Program-made: the position numbers and the translations under genes
In this document: positions 1-31,338 of the stretch, one piece after another
How the letters are laid out: every line of letters begins with the position of its first letter
Numbering within the stretch: position 1 is the first letter of the stretch
Origin: Pristionchus mayeri
Taxonomy: Eukaryota; Nematoda; Chromadorea; Rhabditida; Neodiplogasteridae
Length of the DNA stretch: 64,000 nucleotides
Direction of reading: 5' to 3'
Assembly: GCA_036245805.1 (NCBI GenBank)
Contig: BTRK01000001.1
Location: forward strand, 25,117,087 to 25,181,086
The notes under the pieces: generated by a model
Seen by the model: only the letters and a program-made list of their open reading frames with translations
The model's database searches: none
What the model was told of the DNA's origin: nothing

Positions 1-15553
<15,553 letters not shown>

Positions 15554-16321
15554 TATGTATGTACAGTACCCTTACTAATCCCTCCTTCTTAGTTGTTCTC
15601 ACTAGTTACTACTTCCGTCTAGTCGATCTCTCCGTGTGAAATGGTTTCCCATTCCTTCTCTTTAATCAGTTACCCTGTTCCACGAGTACCCTCCCTCTAT
15701 TCTTCATCATTTCATTCTCATCTAGTCTCTGGGTAGCTCTTTCCTCCTTTGAGTAATATGTCTAGTCAATCGTTACTTTCTCAGAGATTTTGAATATCTG
15801 ACAGATTATTTCCGTAGTGCTCGTTATAGTAGTTGTACATTATTATTATGACTGGAAGATAAAAGTCTAAAATATTTTATCTATTGTATTCGAAAGCGCA
15901 ATCAAGGTGAGGAAGGTGCAACATGTCGATGTAATCAATCAATCGTGAGTTCGTTGTACGACAATCGTTCGATCGCTCTTCTGGGAAGAGCTACACGTGG
16001 GAATGAAATCAGAAGGAGACAAAGAAAGGCGAGTAACCAGTGATCGAGGGAGTCGTTGATTAGGCTATGGATGCAATTCACACGGGAATATTGATTAGTA
16101 CCTTTCCGAATAGACTATTTGTACAATAGTATTAGATTGAAGGGGTGGATCTGATATGACTGAGTATCAATTCGTACTAATCTGTCCTTGTCAATGATGC
16201 CTACCGATGATGTGAATAAAGCTGCGCGTACTCTGCTGAGGACTGTGAAAGACCGAGATAAAACAACGAATAAATCGAATGTGAGATGCGAATAATAAGA
16301 ACAGCGTGCAAACTATGTTTC
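15554..16321. other. 3'–3' intergenic region between LYST and LRCH
   Basis: Convergent gene ends. Contains the probable LYST 3' UTR and AT-rich sequence; an AATAAA-like hexamer occurs near 16216. No coding exon or RNA gene seen. Confidence 0.6.
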
Positions 16322-19300
16322 TTACAGATGGGAGACGGGTAGATCAGCAGTCGTCTTCGAGAGGGCTGCCACCATTCGAGCAAGAGACGGAAGATTACGA
16401 CGACCAAGGATATCCTCGCACGACACCAGTGGCTTCTGAGAAGGCATTCATCACTAACGGAGAAGCCATTTACCGTAATCCGAAAGGAATCGCAAACTGA
16501 CCACTCTCAACTCCTTGCACGCGTCCAGGAAGGACTCGACGTTCCTCTTGCACTTGATACTCGGGAGCGGAGTCTGGAAGGAGAGGGGAGATTGAGAGGG
16601 AGGGGAGAGGGGGGGGGGGAGGGGGACTCACATTCTTGTCTGGCAGGGAGATGGAAGTGCAGACTGCGGGATGGAAGGAGTGGGCCAGTTGGCAGAGGAG
16701 AACTCCGTCTGCCAGTCTCGAGGAGAGGGAAGCGATAGGGAGGGAGTCCAGACTGAAAGGGGAGAGCAATGCTTCAATTCGTCGCTTCCATCGCCCTTTT
16801 GATCCGCAATTCTACACAACAACAAAGTACTGACCTCGATCCGCATCGTTGATCGATCGTCTTCTTCATTCTATCGACCACTACCGTATCCGAGGGGGCG
16901 GCAGAGGGGGCACTCTTCCCATTGAGGGCTGCACTTGGTTTTCTGACTAGAGACGTCGTGGTAGACGAGGTCTTCGTCCCACTCAGAGTGTTGTTGTTGA
17001 TGGTGGTGGTGACCGAGTTGGAACGAGATGAGGCAGACGAACTGCAAAAGGGAGAGGGGTCAATCAGTGAACGTCATGGAAAACCCGGCAATTGTGCGTC
17101 CGTTCTTCATTCTGTTCAGTTTCATTGTACAACGTAATAGTCGAATCAGTGACTTCTCTCCCCCCATTGCTGACCTGGGAGTGCTGCTGTTGTTGTTGCC
17201 ACTGGTGGGTCTGGCTGCAGCTGCTGCAGATGAAGACGAGAGAGTGGGACGGAAAGAAGGAGCAGGGGTGATTCTGAAGGGATAATCGTCAACTCGACTC
17301 TCCATCGGTCTTCCTCGCCTCCTGGTGGTGGTGTTGACGGTGGAAGTGGTGATGGATGGATTGGCTGCCCTCGAAGGAACCACTCGGATGGGACCAGATG
17401 GACGAGTAGACGACGAAGAAGAAGAGGAGGGAGCAGCCACTGGACGACGAGCCACCGATGGAGACTCTGAGGAGATTAACCATTCACATCTGTACAATTA
17501 TTCACTATCCTATAAATATGTTTCCTACAAATAAGAGTGAGTTAACTGACTGGCGACACCGTTGATTCCTCCATTCGCACTGGCAGTGGCTGCACTTCGT
17601 GCCTTGACTCCATTGGCAGGGGAAGGGGAAAGGGACGACGTCTTCTTCTCCGTCCCCTTCAATTCTCTCTTCTCCACCACTGAACGAGTCAAGAGGGAAG
17701 ACTGCATCGGAGCCACCTGAGAGGAAGGAGATGGGGATGGAATGACTGTGGAGTACTTACCTTGGAAACAGGTCTCTGCTTGATGGTGGATGGAGAGGAA
17801 GAGGAGGGAGAGTCATGGGGAGGGGGAGGGGGGGGAGCAGAAGAAGGGGCTGTCGAGGATGGGACGGTCGAAGGAGGGGGCGGGGCTGGCGCAGCTGGTC
17901 GAGGGGATACCGTACTCTTCGGATGGGATACGGTAGTCGCTGCGGGAACTCTGGTTGTGTGATGAGCAGGAGCGCGTACTGACTCGTTCCTATAAAGGTC
18001 GAGTGATTACATTGGAATCGATGCATTGGTATTGGTACATATTTCAATTAGAAAAAAATCATCGGAAAAGGAGTTGTAACTGAATGTGGGTACCTCTTGA
18101 CATGGGCCCTCTCTACTCTCTCCTTCTTCTCCATCTCGATCTTCATCCCAATCGACTCCTCGTTCTCCTTCTCGCTCTTCTCCACTACACTCGCCATCTT
18201 CTTATCGTAGACCTGAGATGACCAGAGATGAACAGGATAAAGAAGGGATATATCCGTCTTCTTCTATCTAGACTCACTTTGAGTAGTCCATTGAAGTCAG
18301 TGGAGACGTCGGAGGCAGTGGATGAAGAGACGCAGTTGGAACACGAAGAGGCAGAGGCACAAGTGGAAGAGTCGTCTGAAGGGAGAGAAGGAGATAGTGA
18401 GGGAGAACTGTTGACTAAGCGAAAGGTCAAAGATTAAGGATGGACTCACTAGAGATTGAGCTGGGCGAGGCCTTAGAAGTGGTGGCAGAAGCAAAGCCTT
18501 CGTCTGTGTTCTGCAATGAGCAGATGAGGAATGAGAGAGGGAAGAGGACGAGGCCACTCCCGAAAGGGAAAACAAGTGATCTACTCGAGTGCATGCACAC
18601 CTTCTCTTCTCTCTCAACGAAGAATCAATCAATCATCGACATAACTTATGGGTCGGGAAACTTAATGCTGACGAGTGGTGGGTGGACAGGAGAGGAAGCA
18701 TTGACAGATAGAAAGATTGAGAGAAATGGGGAAACCGAGGACTTATATACTACAGTACTCTATCAACTATCACATCTCGACACGTCTACTTCACTCTGCA
18801 CATCTCTACCGTATCCCTCACCATAATTCCAGCATCAATATTAATAAGTGTGGGTTACGGTAAGGCGTGGAAAGGCAGAAAGGAAGAAGGAAGCGCAAAG
18901 GGGAAGAGGCTAATCGTGCGATCATACTCAATCGAAGTGAGAGTGTGGTCGATGGAGTCTGCGGGATGGCTGGTGACCATTCACTTTTGGACGAAGAAGA
19001 TGATCGTTCTATCGAGAGAAGAGAATCACTCGAGGGTATTGAGCAAAGTAATTGGTAATGTACACCCCTCCCCCATCACAAAACTGAGAATGGTGTAGGT
19101 GATGTACATGCCCTGACCTAATGAACACGACTGGATACAGTACCTCTTTCTTCTCCTCTGCAGTTACGGTACTCTCGGTTACGGTAGTTCCTCTCGTGAG
19201 CCCCCCACCGCTCCTTCTGTCCCGCCAGCCACTAGAGATGAGCAACCTGCGAAAAAAACAAGAATTATGACATCGTACGTATGTTGTTAACAATATTTCT

Positions 19301-22300
19301 CAAATTTCTCCAGTCAAAGAACTCGAGGAGGAGCAGTTGTTCGTGGAAGGAATCCCTATCTCACACTTCACTCTCAATTCGACGGAAATAGAGAAGAAGA
19401 GACAATTTCGAGTTCATCCCTCATGGGAATTAATGAAGAACAAACGGGAGGAAAAGAGGAGAGGAGGAGGGAGAAGATTGAGAGAGAAGAGGGACGAAAA
19501 AATAGTTGAGCAGTCTGGGAAGATGAACAGATGCATAGTAGTGAATGTGGGAAAACAATCAGTTTCCAATTGGATATGTCTCCCATTGAGAGATAGATGA
19601 CTACAGCTGAGAAGTGAGAGAGAAGATAACTGACGAATTGGAGTTGAATGATCGTAGAGTGGCGACTCCTCCACTGGCAGAGAATCGCCAGCCTTCCTCC
19701 TGATTCGTCTGCACGGACAACCACTTGAAGATGTGCTCCCGACCCTGCAAGGAGAGATCATACACCCATCAGAGGGAGAGGGGACTCACCTTCTCAACCA
19801 CGGAGAGAGGAGGAGCAACCAGCGGATTGGGAACCACTATCAGCCTCCTTAAATTTATTTTTAACTTAATATTATGGAGAAACGTGTTTTTTTTTTGTTG
19901 AAAAACTCTTGTTTTCTCTGCCCATTTACGCTTGAAATATGACTCCGAGTTTTAGAGTCGGTTTACTCAGGTTCAAAACCCTTTTAAGTGTACTGGATAT
20001 CTAATTTCGACCGAGAATTAGGAAAATAAGTTCGACATGGCCAGACACGTACCTGATACATCTCATGTTGGATAGTTGGAGGGGCAGTGAAGAGAGGAGA
20101 TTGGAGGAGATGTCCAGGGTGTGCAGAGACAGCGTGCACAACTCTTAACAAAGACAACCATCACAATGTCCAAAGATCAAAGATCATCTCTCGCAAAGTA
20201 TGACATGGTTAAGAGAGGGCTGACTCACCGCCCGGAATCGTCTCCAATTTGTTGTGGCTGACATTCAGTATTCGGAGCGCCGAGAGAAGGGAGAGATCGG
20301 AGGGAAGAATGCGGAATCTGCAGGGGAATTCAGCATCATCGGTTACCCATGTCGATCCACCCTTTCATCGCTCCCTCTCCCACTCACTTGTTATAGCTGA
20401 TATCTAGATGGGCGAGTGAATTGGCGGTGGCTCGAGTGATTCTGGGGAGAGACTCCAGTTGATTCCCTCCCAGAAGGGCGATTCGAATGGGGAGATCGAA
20501 GAGGGAAGGAGGAAGATCACGCAGTTGATTACATCTGCAAGGAGATCAACTATTCATCATCCTCCCCTTCCATCGACCCCCTTCCCCTCCATTCCAATCG
20601 CCTACTATTCATCCGTCCCTCTGATCTCTCCTCCAAACACTCCCCTCCCTCTCCCTCTTCTCTCCCGTCATCTTTCCCTTTTACACCCTCCGAAGGGCGA
20701 GAGATTCATCATAAAAACAGTGCAGCCCTTCCATCCCCCAGTCCCCCTCCCTTGTCCTTTCCCATCCTCAGATTCTCTCGATACGAAGGAGAGGAGAAGT
20801 GTGGCAGGGGAAGGAAATGGAGCGAAGGAAGGAGAAGGAGAGAGAGGGAAGGAGATGGCGGATGAATAAGAGACGAACGACAGACTTATCCCCCTTTGAA
20901 TGCACGAGAGAACAACGGGCTCTTTCCTGAAACCCCCCGAACACTCTCCTTCCCTTTCCTTCCTCTTCCAATTCCCATTCCGAAGCCTCGCTCATTTTTT
21001 CTGCAGCACTTTAAGGGAGAAGGAGAACGGAACGAGAGAGACAGAGAAAAAGAGAGAATCAGAGAAGGAAAGGATAGTCTGAGTGGATTGGAGGGCATTA
21101 ACCAACTCCCTCATTTCTAATCGGAACATTTCTCCGTGCACGGAAAGACTCTCTGGATGGACACATTCATTATCAAGAGTACGATCGATACTCCCTAATC
21201 TTCCCACCACACTCCATTTTCATCCATACACCTCACTGTTTCTATCCCACCCTCGGTTCCCCCTCTTCTCGACTCATAAACCGTCCATCTCATTTGATCC
21301 AATTCAATATGTATACCATCCCTCTCTCCCTCCGTCCGTCCCATCTCTTCCTCCCATATGCAATTGCTTGATACGATGGGTAGTGCACAGAGAATGGAGA
21401 GGATGAAGGGAGGAGGTAGAGCCAGAGGGATATCACAAAAAGCGGGGATTCAAAATGGAGATGGGGGGAGAGGAACATAACGGGGATGGATTCACATCAT
21501 CAAACCCCTCCCTACACCCCCCCTCTCTCTCTCTTTCCTTCGTTCGTTTCTCTTTCCGATCGAGAGACACAATATATGATGCTTTACGAGAGGAAAGTTT
21601 AGCAGACCCACAAGGTGCACTCCATTTACTACCATCCATAAAATGGAGAATAAAAGCACGAATCGGTACATGTTTCCATCTACTCACATTGCACTACTCA
21701 TCTCGTCAAATTGAAATAAAGTGAATAAACTGACGATAGATCGATGTAGGTGAGTGCGTGGAGGAGGGCGATGGAAGCGGGAGTTCTCCTCAGCTGGTTC
21801 TCCCTCGCATCCAGAGTCTCCAGTGAGGAGTACTCACACACGCACAGGGGAATCTCCACCAATCGATTGTCGCTCACATCTGCAAAGACCAACGATGAGA
21901 TGATAGTTGTTTCCTATCGTAACTATCCATTCCCTCCTCCCATTTGCATCTCCAAGGGACCACATTCATCTCAATCACTCTCCTCTTCATTTCGTGTTCC
22001 AGATGGTCTCAGTCCATACAAAACATCTCCCAATCGGTTCTCCTCTCCCTCCATTCGCTTCATTATCTGCATCTTCTCTCCCTCCATCGCTGATGGCCCC
22101 TGCCCATTTCCCCTTCTCTGTCTCTAGGAATGGGGTTGTTTGCACGTCGATGCGTCCTCACTTCCATCCTTCTTTGTTCCCATTCCCCTCTCCTCTCCCA
22201 CCATTCCCTCCTCGAGACAGACAAGACTACACCCACAACACTCCTGTCGGGCTTAGCAAGAATATTCTCATTGGAGCTCTTCATCATCTCAGCAAGACAG

Positions 22301-23633
22301 ATGACGCACTGTTTCAGCCCCACTTCAAAGGGAGGGGAGGGGAGGGGGGGGGGACTGGTGGTGACAAGGAGATCTCTAGGGGGGACTTGTCTAACTCCCC
22401 TTGTCGCCCTCTCGACAACTAATCGAGTCCTTCTGAAGGTGTCTGTCCATCCTCGCCCTTCCTTCCCTCTTCCCATCCATCTTCCGACCAAGGCCAAAGG
22501 AGACCGAAAGAGAGAAGAAGAGACGAGTTAAGCAGTCGGGGGGAAGAGGAAGAGAGTCAAGTAGTGAGGGCACTCTTATGATTGGATCAAGCAGAAGGCA
22601 ATAGCGAGTACTCATTCATTTGGCCTATTAACTAGACGTCTCTATGCTTCTCTTCGTGTTCACTAGAGAGTCACTTCTCCCCATTGCCTTTCGTGTCTCA
22701 TTCCCTTGTGTCAACAGTTACTGTGAGTGATCTACCCCCCCCCCTCTCAGTTTCGTCCCCCGCTAAGAAAGGGCAGTGAGTGGAGATGGAAGATGGAAGA
22801 TAGACTGAGATGAGTCATTTGAATGGTGGAGGAAAGGGGGGAAGAACACCTGACGGGAGAGAAGCAAGAGAAGAGCGATGCATATGCATTGCAATGAATG
22901 ATGAACTTGCTTACCTATAGCTACCAAGTCCGTGAGATCGAACTTGGTAGAGATTCCTTCTGGATACTCCTTCAACTTCCTCGAAGAGAGACAGAGAACT
23001 CCCGTCTCTTGCGCCTCTTCAAACACCTTGTCCAGAGATCGAACTACCTGCAATTAAAGGAGTGCTCTGGATGAAGACTGCACTTCCATTCGTCTTCCAT
23101 GGCTGAATCCATCCATGACTTGGTCAAGAGAAGGAAAAGGACCCTAATCGCATCCGTTTTCATCTAGTACCAGCCAGGTGGCGAAGAGGCTCTTCTTCCC
23201 TCATTCGATTGACCCTTCTCGAGATTCCTATCTGCTTCCTCTCCCCTACTAACTCATTCCCTCTTTATTGCATCAATCGACCCGAGGGAGAGCGAGAAAT
23301 AACGAGGATGCTAATCGGCCACCTAGTTGATGCTTACCTAGACATCCCTCTCCCTTCCTCTCCTCTCACTAGTCGTACAGGAGAAAGACATGGTAGAATG
23401 AGCATGCTTGCGCCCCAAGAGAAGATAATATTTAGAGTCGCCTTTCTGACTTCGTTCAAGAGCGGAACATAGAGGAAGAGGGAGGAACGGATGGGTCAGT
23501 CTTGGATTGATTACAACAATGGATTGCCAACCTGCTGTTGTGGGTTGGAGGGAGTGGTGGGAGGAAGAGGCCGATCCTCCCTTCTCGTCGTCGATGTCGT
23601 CCCTCGACGACGACGAGTCCAGGTACCCGACAT
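16322..23633 (-). CDS. LRCH: LRCH protein: leucine-rich repeats plus C-terminal calponin-homology domain
   Basis: Nineteen exons join in phase to an 831-residue protein: 23532–23633, 22915–23047, 21735–21879, 20388–20534, 20229–20317, 20053–20143, 19790–19847, 19635–19744, 19144–19246, 18450–18510, 18278–18414, 18094–18212, 17761–17989, 17551–17716, 17175–17466, 16835–17041, 16632–16752, 16502–16573, 16322–16435. The N-terminal basic segment leads to LCLSSRKLKEYP and five or six LRRs (DVSDNRLVEIPLCV, GGNQLESLPRI, NVSHNKLETIPG), then REHIFKWL, a Pro/Ser-rich low-complexity middle, and a CH domain (LADGVLLCQLAHSF, RNVESFLDACKEL, EDILGRRNLPSLARMV). LRCH proteins bind actin and DOCK-family regulators at the cortex. 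The start follows TTGAG directly, a likely trans-splice site. The first donor (GTTGGC) is weak, and the 18278 exon may instead begin at 18375. Confidence 0.92.
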
Positions 23634-25458
23634 CTCAAGACTCTTTTTAGTCGAGAGCAATCTGAGACATCCGAGTACACACTCGACGGATGACACAACA
23701 AAATGGAGGAAATGAGTGAAGACTCCGGTTATCTCCCAGTCATCTACTTCTTCCTCTGCATAACACGTTTGTGAGAATAAGCAAAGAGGCAAAAAGAACG
23801 GTGGTAAATGGGGAGGAGAGAGAGCCCGCGTCCTTCCTATGAGTGTAGCAGGAGAAGGGGAGGAGAGGCAGAGAGGGGGGAGGAGAGAAGATAGAGAATG
23901 AGCCCTCCCCTTCATCGGATGGAGAGGAATGAACGCAACTCAGAAGAAGCAATATGATACTATTGAGTGAGAGAGATGCGATCAGACTATGAGATGACAC
24001 TTGCAGTAATGCTGACGAGGACCCATTCTATTCTTATGCCAATGCACAAATCAAGACGCCCGAAACGAGACAATTGGACTCCCGCGGGGACGATTCTAGG
24101 GAGATAGAGAGAGAGGGACACTTGAATGAGGGCTACTGAGGTACACGCACATAATACTGACACAAGGATTACACAAAATTGCCGCTATAACCAATAAATC
24201 AATAAAACACTTACTCTCTCTTCCTGCTTCGACCAAAATATTTTTGAATTTGGCGCATTGAGGAAACACGATCTCACACAACGCTTTTCACTGGTTGACT
24301 TTCCGGTTTTGCGTGATACTATTGCTGGTAGGGTCATCCACTCAAAATTTCAAAATTTTTCTAAAATTCTTTTATTATATGGGACGGGGTTATCGATGGT
24401 GCGGAAAGAGAATAGCGTCACTAGAATTATAATATATTTCATTTTCAATGAGTATGCGCCTATTTCTCTAAGCTCCGCCCATCGTGGTGTAGTGCAAGCT
24501 CTCCAGAGGTTTGCTGGGTCATGTCAGTTCAGCGGGACAATATTTCGAAATTTCACATTGAATATATCATGTTTTCTTTTATTGCATTACATAGAACTGT
24601 TAAATTTGGTAAATAATTGATCATGTTTTATATTCTGGGACGTATGTGCTTCTAATCATTGAGCTCGATTGATAATGGTATACTGTAGCTTCGTGCATCT
24701 CTGTGTGCTAAATTTAAGTAAATTATTAATATACTTTTTGAATACATAGTATGTTCAATCGGGTGATATTCAATCGTATAAAATGAAAGAAAACATAAAT
24801 ATCGCTTAAATATTAGCTGCGGCGTCCATCATCTAAAAGTTCAAGCTTGTATTGCAATGTTTCGCTGACATAAATTTTGCTAATTTTTTGTTGAATAAAC
24901 TAATCTTGTACGTAGAGTATTCCAACTCAGATTTGGAGGGCGGCACCCCCTGAAACGATTTCTAGCTAATTTAAACTGAATGTGGCGAAATACAAGTGCC
25001 TACAGGATTTTTTCGCTGACATATTTTTTTCCTATTTTTTAAATATATTTTTCTCATGAATAACTCTTTATTCGCTGTAAAAATTGGAGAACGGCATCCC
25101 CTAGAATTCGGTAACTGATTTTTTAAAAAGATTTCTTCATAGATTTAAATTCGCGGTGCTTGGGAAACATCGCTCCGTGCACAACCTTTTCCCGGTTTTA
25201 AGCTTTTTAATTTGCAGATGATTGTCCCTATATTGCTGGATCCTAATTTTATTGATCATCAATTGATTTATGCTTAATTAGTGTGCTTTTCCTATTGTTT
25301 AATTCTTCACTATGTTCAATACTTGCAAATTTATCATCTGATGTGTTATCTTCATGTTTACTAGTTATCTTCATGTTTACTAGTTGATTCGGTGCGTTGT
25401 AACCTTGGTTCCATCTGGACTATTCTTCGCTCGTGCCCAATCCCTCATGACTTCCAGA
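23634..25458. other. Divergent intergenic region (LRCH and JTB promoters) with short direct repeats
   Basis: LRCH leaves to the left and JTB to the right, so both promoters should lie here. 24300–25350 is strongly AT-rich. Two diverged direct repeats of about 110 bp lie at about 24860–24965 and 25005–25110; each starts TTTCGCTGACATA and ends GGCACCCCCT or GGCATCCCCT. No coding exon seen. Confidence 0.55.
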
Positions 25459-27385
25459 ATGCCGGCGCTTCCAGCCAAAGTGCGCGAAGTCATCGATTCG
25501 TGCACTTCGAAGCGCATGATAACGTCGATATTGGCGCTGATGGTGTGAGTGATTTCCTTCCTTATGTGATATATATATGCGTGATATGTCGTTGACTGTT
25601 ATATTAATGTGGATAAAATATCATCGTTTAATATTTGAAATATTCACAATATAGAATGGAGGATAATTAACAAAATACTGCTCGAAGGAATGCACTCAAA
25701 AATCCTATTTACCATTTACAAATGATAGGTTATGGTTATGATATGATAGGTTACAAATGATATGTTATTCCACTGCTGTATTTACAGATTCTGTGTCCTG
25801 ATTCTGATGCTGGAAGAAATCGCAGAGGAGAACGAGACGAAGGGAGACTTCGACGTGAAGAAAGTGGCCGTCTCGATGAAATCAAGTGAGTTCCCTAAAT
25901 TCTAGCTTGAAATGTGCTCAGACGTGAACCAATTATCTTTAACGGGAAGTGTTCTCTTTCTTTCTGGATTGATGTGTGGCCTATTTCTGAGATCTCGGTA
26001 ATCCTGCTAGGAAGGGGATCTTCCGTTGATTAGGGAAAACCCCTCCTACTTTAGTTCTTTAATAAGGAACAGTGATGACCTTAATCCCGAATATTTCACG
26101 ATGTACAGAAAAAAAATCCGGCCAAAATTAGGTCTATCCATGCATGCAACTATCAAAGATTGGCAATATGTTCTGTGATTTACAATCATCACTGTGAAAT
26201 AGTTTGAAGTGAAGAGTGAATATAGAAATATTTCTGCAGAGGATATTTCTTAATTATTTCTGCAATATTGCATTGGATTGCAAATTTTACAAATTGCGAT
26301 AGATGATGATTGCAGAGGAGGATGCGAAGGTAGACGAGACGTGCTACGAGAAGGAGACCTTCACCGTACTCCAGAGCTGCGTCAAGTGCACGGATTTCGA
26401 GAAGAAGGCCATTAAATCAAGTATTTATTTTTATTATCTTTTCGGATACTTACCTTTGTATGTATTGGTCGATAGCAGTGGTCCAAAAGTAGGCCAAAAA
26501 GGCATAACGTGCTTTTGGAGTTCGGATCAGAGAAAAATTAGGAAAAAAAAGTTTACCAATGTTTTAGTATTTTTTTGTCTAAATTTGTGAGAACGTACCC
26601 ATTTTCAACGATTTCACGCTAAAATTTTAGAAAAGTGCCCACTTCTTAAAATATTCGTGACATACATTTTCGACCACTGGGTGGTAGCGCTGAAATGAAG
26701 CCATCAATACATTTTCCATTATGCAGGTCTTGGATAAATACTTCTCAGATCACTGCATCTCCACTGGCTTCTACGATCGTCTTCGATGCACCTCCAGTGG
26801 ATCTCTCTCCTTCAGGCCTTGCTATCCAAGTGAGCAGATATTTATTGCTCATCAAAATTGTAGTGAAATTTGGTGTATATAGGAAGCGTAAAATGTACTA
26901 CACTATCTATTCGAAATTATGTTGAAAATTGTAAAATAATCATGTTTCTATCGGGATGTATTGAAGAAAACGCTGGATTGCTCGTACAGGCAGATATTTA
27001 TATTTTTACCCATTCTAAAAATTATTTTTATGGATAGGTAATTGATAAATTTCGAAAAAATAAAGACAAATGTACGACCTATTACATTTATAAAAATTTC
27101 TGGGAATGTTTCAATTATCCTGGAATATCTTGATATGAATTGGAGCATGCTCGAGAAAGCAATGCATAAATATCCTATGTTGCTGAATCCGTAACATTTT
27201 TGTAAAATACAACTGAAGGGGAAAAGATTAGGTTAATAATGATATCCCCTGCAGGTCCATCTCACCGATCTCTGGTCTTCTTCTTCTTTGCTTCTCTGGC
27301 AGTCTCCATTCTATCGGGAGTGGCTGCCTTCCAGAGGAGATCTCATCTAGAACGATTCGCTTACTCTAGAGTAGCCCAGCATTGA
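25459..27385 (+). CDS. JTB: JTB-like type I membrane protein
   Basis: Five exons join in phase (25459–25544, 25788–25885, 26316–26420, 26749–26829, 27255–27385) to 166 residues; human JTB is about 146. A hydrophobic signal/anchor (residues about 21–36, ILALMVFCVLILML) precedes an acidic stretch. A cysteine-rich ectodomain follows (CYEKETFTVLQSCVKCTDF, then HCISTGFYDRLRCTSSG and RPCYP), matching the JTB cysteine pattern. A single transmembrane helix (LVFFFFASLAVSILSGVAAF) and a short basic tail end the protein. JTB is linked to cytokinesis and mitochondrial function in vertebrates. The ATG lies one base after CTTCCAG, a likely spliced-leader acceptor. Introns are AT-rich and longer than in neighbouring genes. 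Confidence 0.85.
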
Positions 27386-28813
27386 TGTCCATTGTTTAAT
27401 TAGAATTACCTGTTTGAAACATTGTACATAGTATTTATCGCACTTTTCTTGGTCATTAACACGGGTAATAAAGGTTGATTGGTTTATTTGTCGCCTGATC
27501 TCGATGCACCAGATGCCGTTAGAGAGGGGATGATTTATCTGGGACTCTTCCCACACAAACCCTTCCCTCCGATCTCTATGCCATTGTTCACTCGATTCTT
27601 CCGACCTTCTCAACCATCTGTGATGGAGTGAATGGAGAGAGTGACCGTTCCCTCTCTTCATCTCAAATGTCCCACTCCCTCAAGGGTATCCCTTCTCTTT
27701 TCAATCGAATCATCTCTCTTCCTATCTCTCTCTCTGACCTTGGCTCATTGTGATAAGGGGTAGACTTTCCTTATCTTCCCTCTCTTCTTCCTTTCCTTCC
27801 ATCCAATTCCATCCATAATAAGCCGATATCATCTCTCGATGGTACCTAATCGGAGGAAGTCGTCGATGGAATCCGCCCCTCCTCGTCTTACTCCCCCCCC
27901 TCCCCCTCCTCCTCCCCTTACCCCATCTCCGGGAATATCTGTCAACACAGTGGAGTGAACACCGCTGCGGAGAGTCCATCGACTCTGTTCCCTCCCCTCC
28001 CCTCCCCCCCCCTCCTCTCTCCTCCTCCTTCTCCCTCCTATCCCTCCTCTGTCTCCATCCTATCATCCATTACATCTTCTCCGGAATGTTGTCAGTTGTG
28101 ATTGAATCTTCCCCTTGTATAGCCCCCTCCCCTCCCTCTCCTCTCGGTCCTAGCATACATTTTCCTTGCAGTCTGTAGAAATAGTGCGGGGAACGCCTCG
28201 ATAGATCACTCACACCCTTTCGATCGTGTCTCCCCCTCCCCCCTCCCCCTCTTTCACCCTCAACCTCCCGGATTCACGAGAAACGGAAACTAAGGATTGA
28301 AAGTGAATCATACCTCTCGATCATGCTCTTCTTCCGTACAATCACTCCCATTGGTTGATTGTCTTCCTGACTGGATTAGTGATTGATCTCCCTCGTCCAT
28401 CTCAGCCCTTCTGATTCCCTCCTTCTTCCCTCTGATTAACATGAGATGGCTCATTGTTTGTTCCCTTCTTCTTCTATCTGAGTGAGAGAGAGAGAGAGAG
28501 GAGTGAGTCCGAGTGAGACTAACTTGTGTCCCCTCCCGCCATCCCTTGCTTCTTCCCCTCCCCTCTGGGTATCCTCCTCTCTCCTCTCTCTCTACCACTC
28601 ATTTCTACTCGAATTGCCATGAATGCACCCTTCACTTCTTCTATTCTCTTTCAATCTATCGATCAGAGTCGAATCACAAAGGGGCGAACGGGGGGGGGGG
28701 GGGGGGGGGGGGATGGGAGGGAGGGAAGGCTACTCACACCCTTCTAGCCCTTTCTCCTTCTCCCCTTTCTCACTCTGTCACCATTAATTTCAAATCATTC
28801 GTGATAAGTGAAC
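27386..28813. other. Low-complexity intergenic region left of the gap
   Basis: Long C/T-rich stretches (for example 27885–28030) and a run of 22 G at 28691–28712, ending at the assembly gap. I see no exon, and in particular no CRIB motif for the PAK gene that begins on the far side. Confidence 0.6.
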
Positions 28814-29313
28814 NNNNNNNNNNNNNNNNNNNNNNNNNNNNNNNNNNNNNNNNNNNNNNNNNNNNNNNNNNNNNNNNNNNNNNNNNNNNNNNNNNNNNNN
28901 NNNNNNNNNNNNNNNNNNNNNNNNNNNNNNNNNNNNNNNNNNNNNNNNNNNNNNNNNNNNNNNNNNNNNNNNNNNNNNNNNNNNNNNNNNNNNNNNNNNN
29001 NNNNNNNNNNNNNNNNNNNNNNNNNNNNNNNNNNNNNNNNNNNNNNNNNNNNNNNNNNNNNNNNNNNNNNNNNNNNNNNNNNNNNNNNNNNNNNNNNNNN
29101 NNNNNNNNNNNNNNNNNNNNNNNNNNNNNNNNNNNNNNNNNNNNNNNNNNNNNNNNNNNNNNNNNNNNNNNNNNNNNNNNNNNNNNNNNNNNNNNNNNNN
29201 NNNNNNNNNNNNNNNNNNNNNNNNNNNNNNNNNNNNNNNNNNNNNNNNNNNNNNNNNNNNNNNNNNNNNNNNNNNNNNNNNNNNNNNNNNNNNNNNNNNN
29301 NNNNNNNNNNNNN
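28814..29313. other. Assembly gap of 500 N
   Basis: Exactly 500 undetermined bases, a usual placeholder, so the true length is unknown. It follows a poly-G and purine-rich tract that probably stopped sequencing. Confidence 0.99.
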
Positions 29314-29370
29314 GTTGGTAGAACAGCCATAGACTAATTTCTTTGAATTGTCACAATGAGTGTGTTGCAG

Positions 29371-30860
<1,490 letters not shown>

Positions 30861-31338
30861 TCCATTCCCTCTGAGTCCCTCCCCCCCCCTCCCCCCCCCT
30901 CCGATGGTTCTCCCCCCTCTCTCCGAGCGATCGCAGGTCTCCTTCAAGGCGTGCTAATTCCTGCTCCTCCACGGTTACAGTAGTCCTCTCTCTCGTGCCA
31001 ATGCCTTCCTTACTCTTTCATCTGGTTGTATTCCCTCTCTCCCTTCCATCCCTCCATCACAACCCCTTCACCCCACCATATGCACCGTATCTAGTCAGGG
31101 ATGACCTACTCCCTTCTCCCCCTTACAACCGTTTATAGAGACTGGATAACTACTTAATTACTTGTATGTTTGTACACCTTGCGATAATTTGTTGCATATT
31201 TCATAATAATTTATGTGGTGAGAGATAAATTGAGATACCAAAGTATTATCGGGGGTGACTAGACATGACGGAGGAGGAACCTGAGTGGGAGTACACGTGG
31301 AGGGAGGAAGAGGAGGCCTTGGGATGGAGAAGGAATGG
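30861..31338. other. 3'–3' intergenic region
   Basis: Convergent ends of PAK and the tetraspan-like gene. C/T-rich and then AT-rich sequence; nothing coding seen. Confidence 0.6.
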
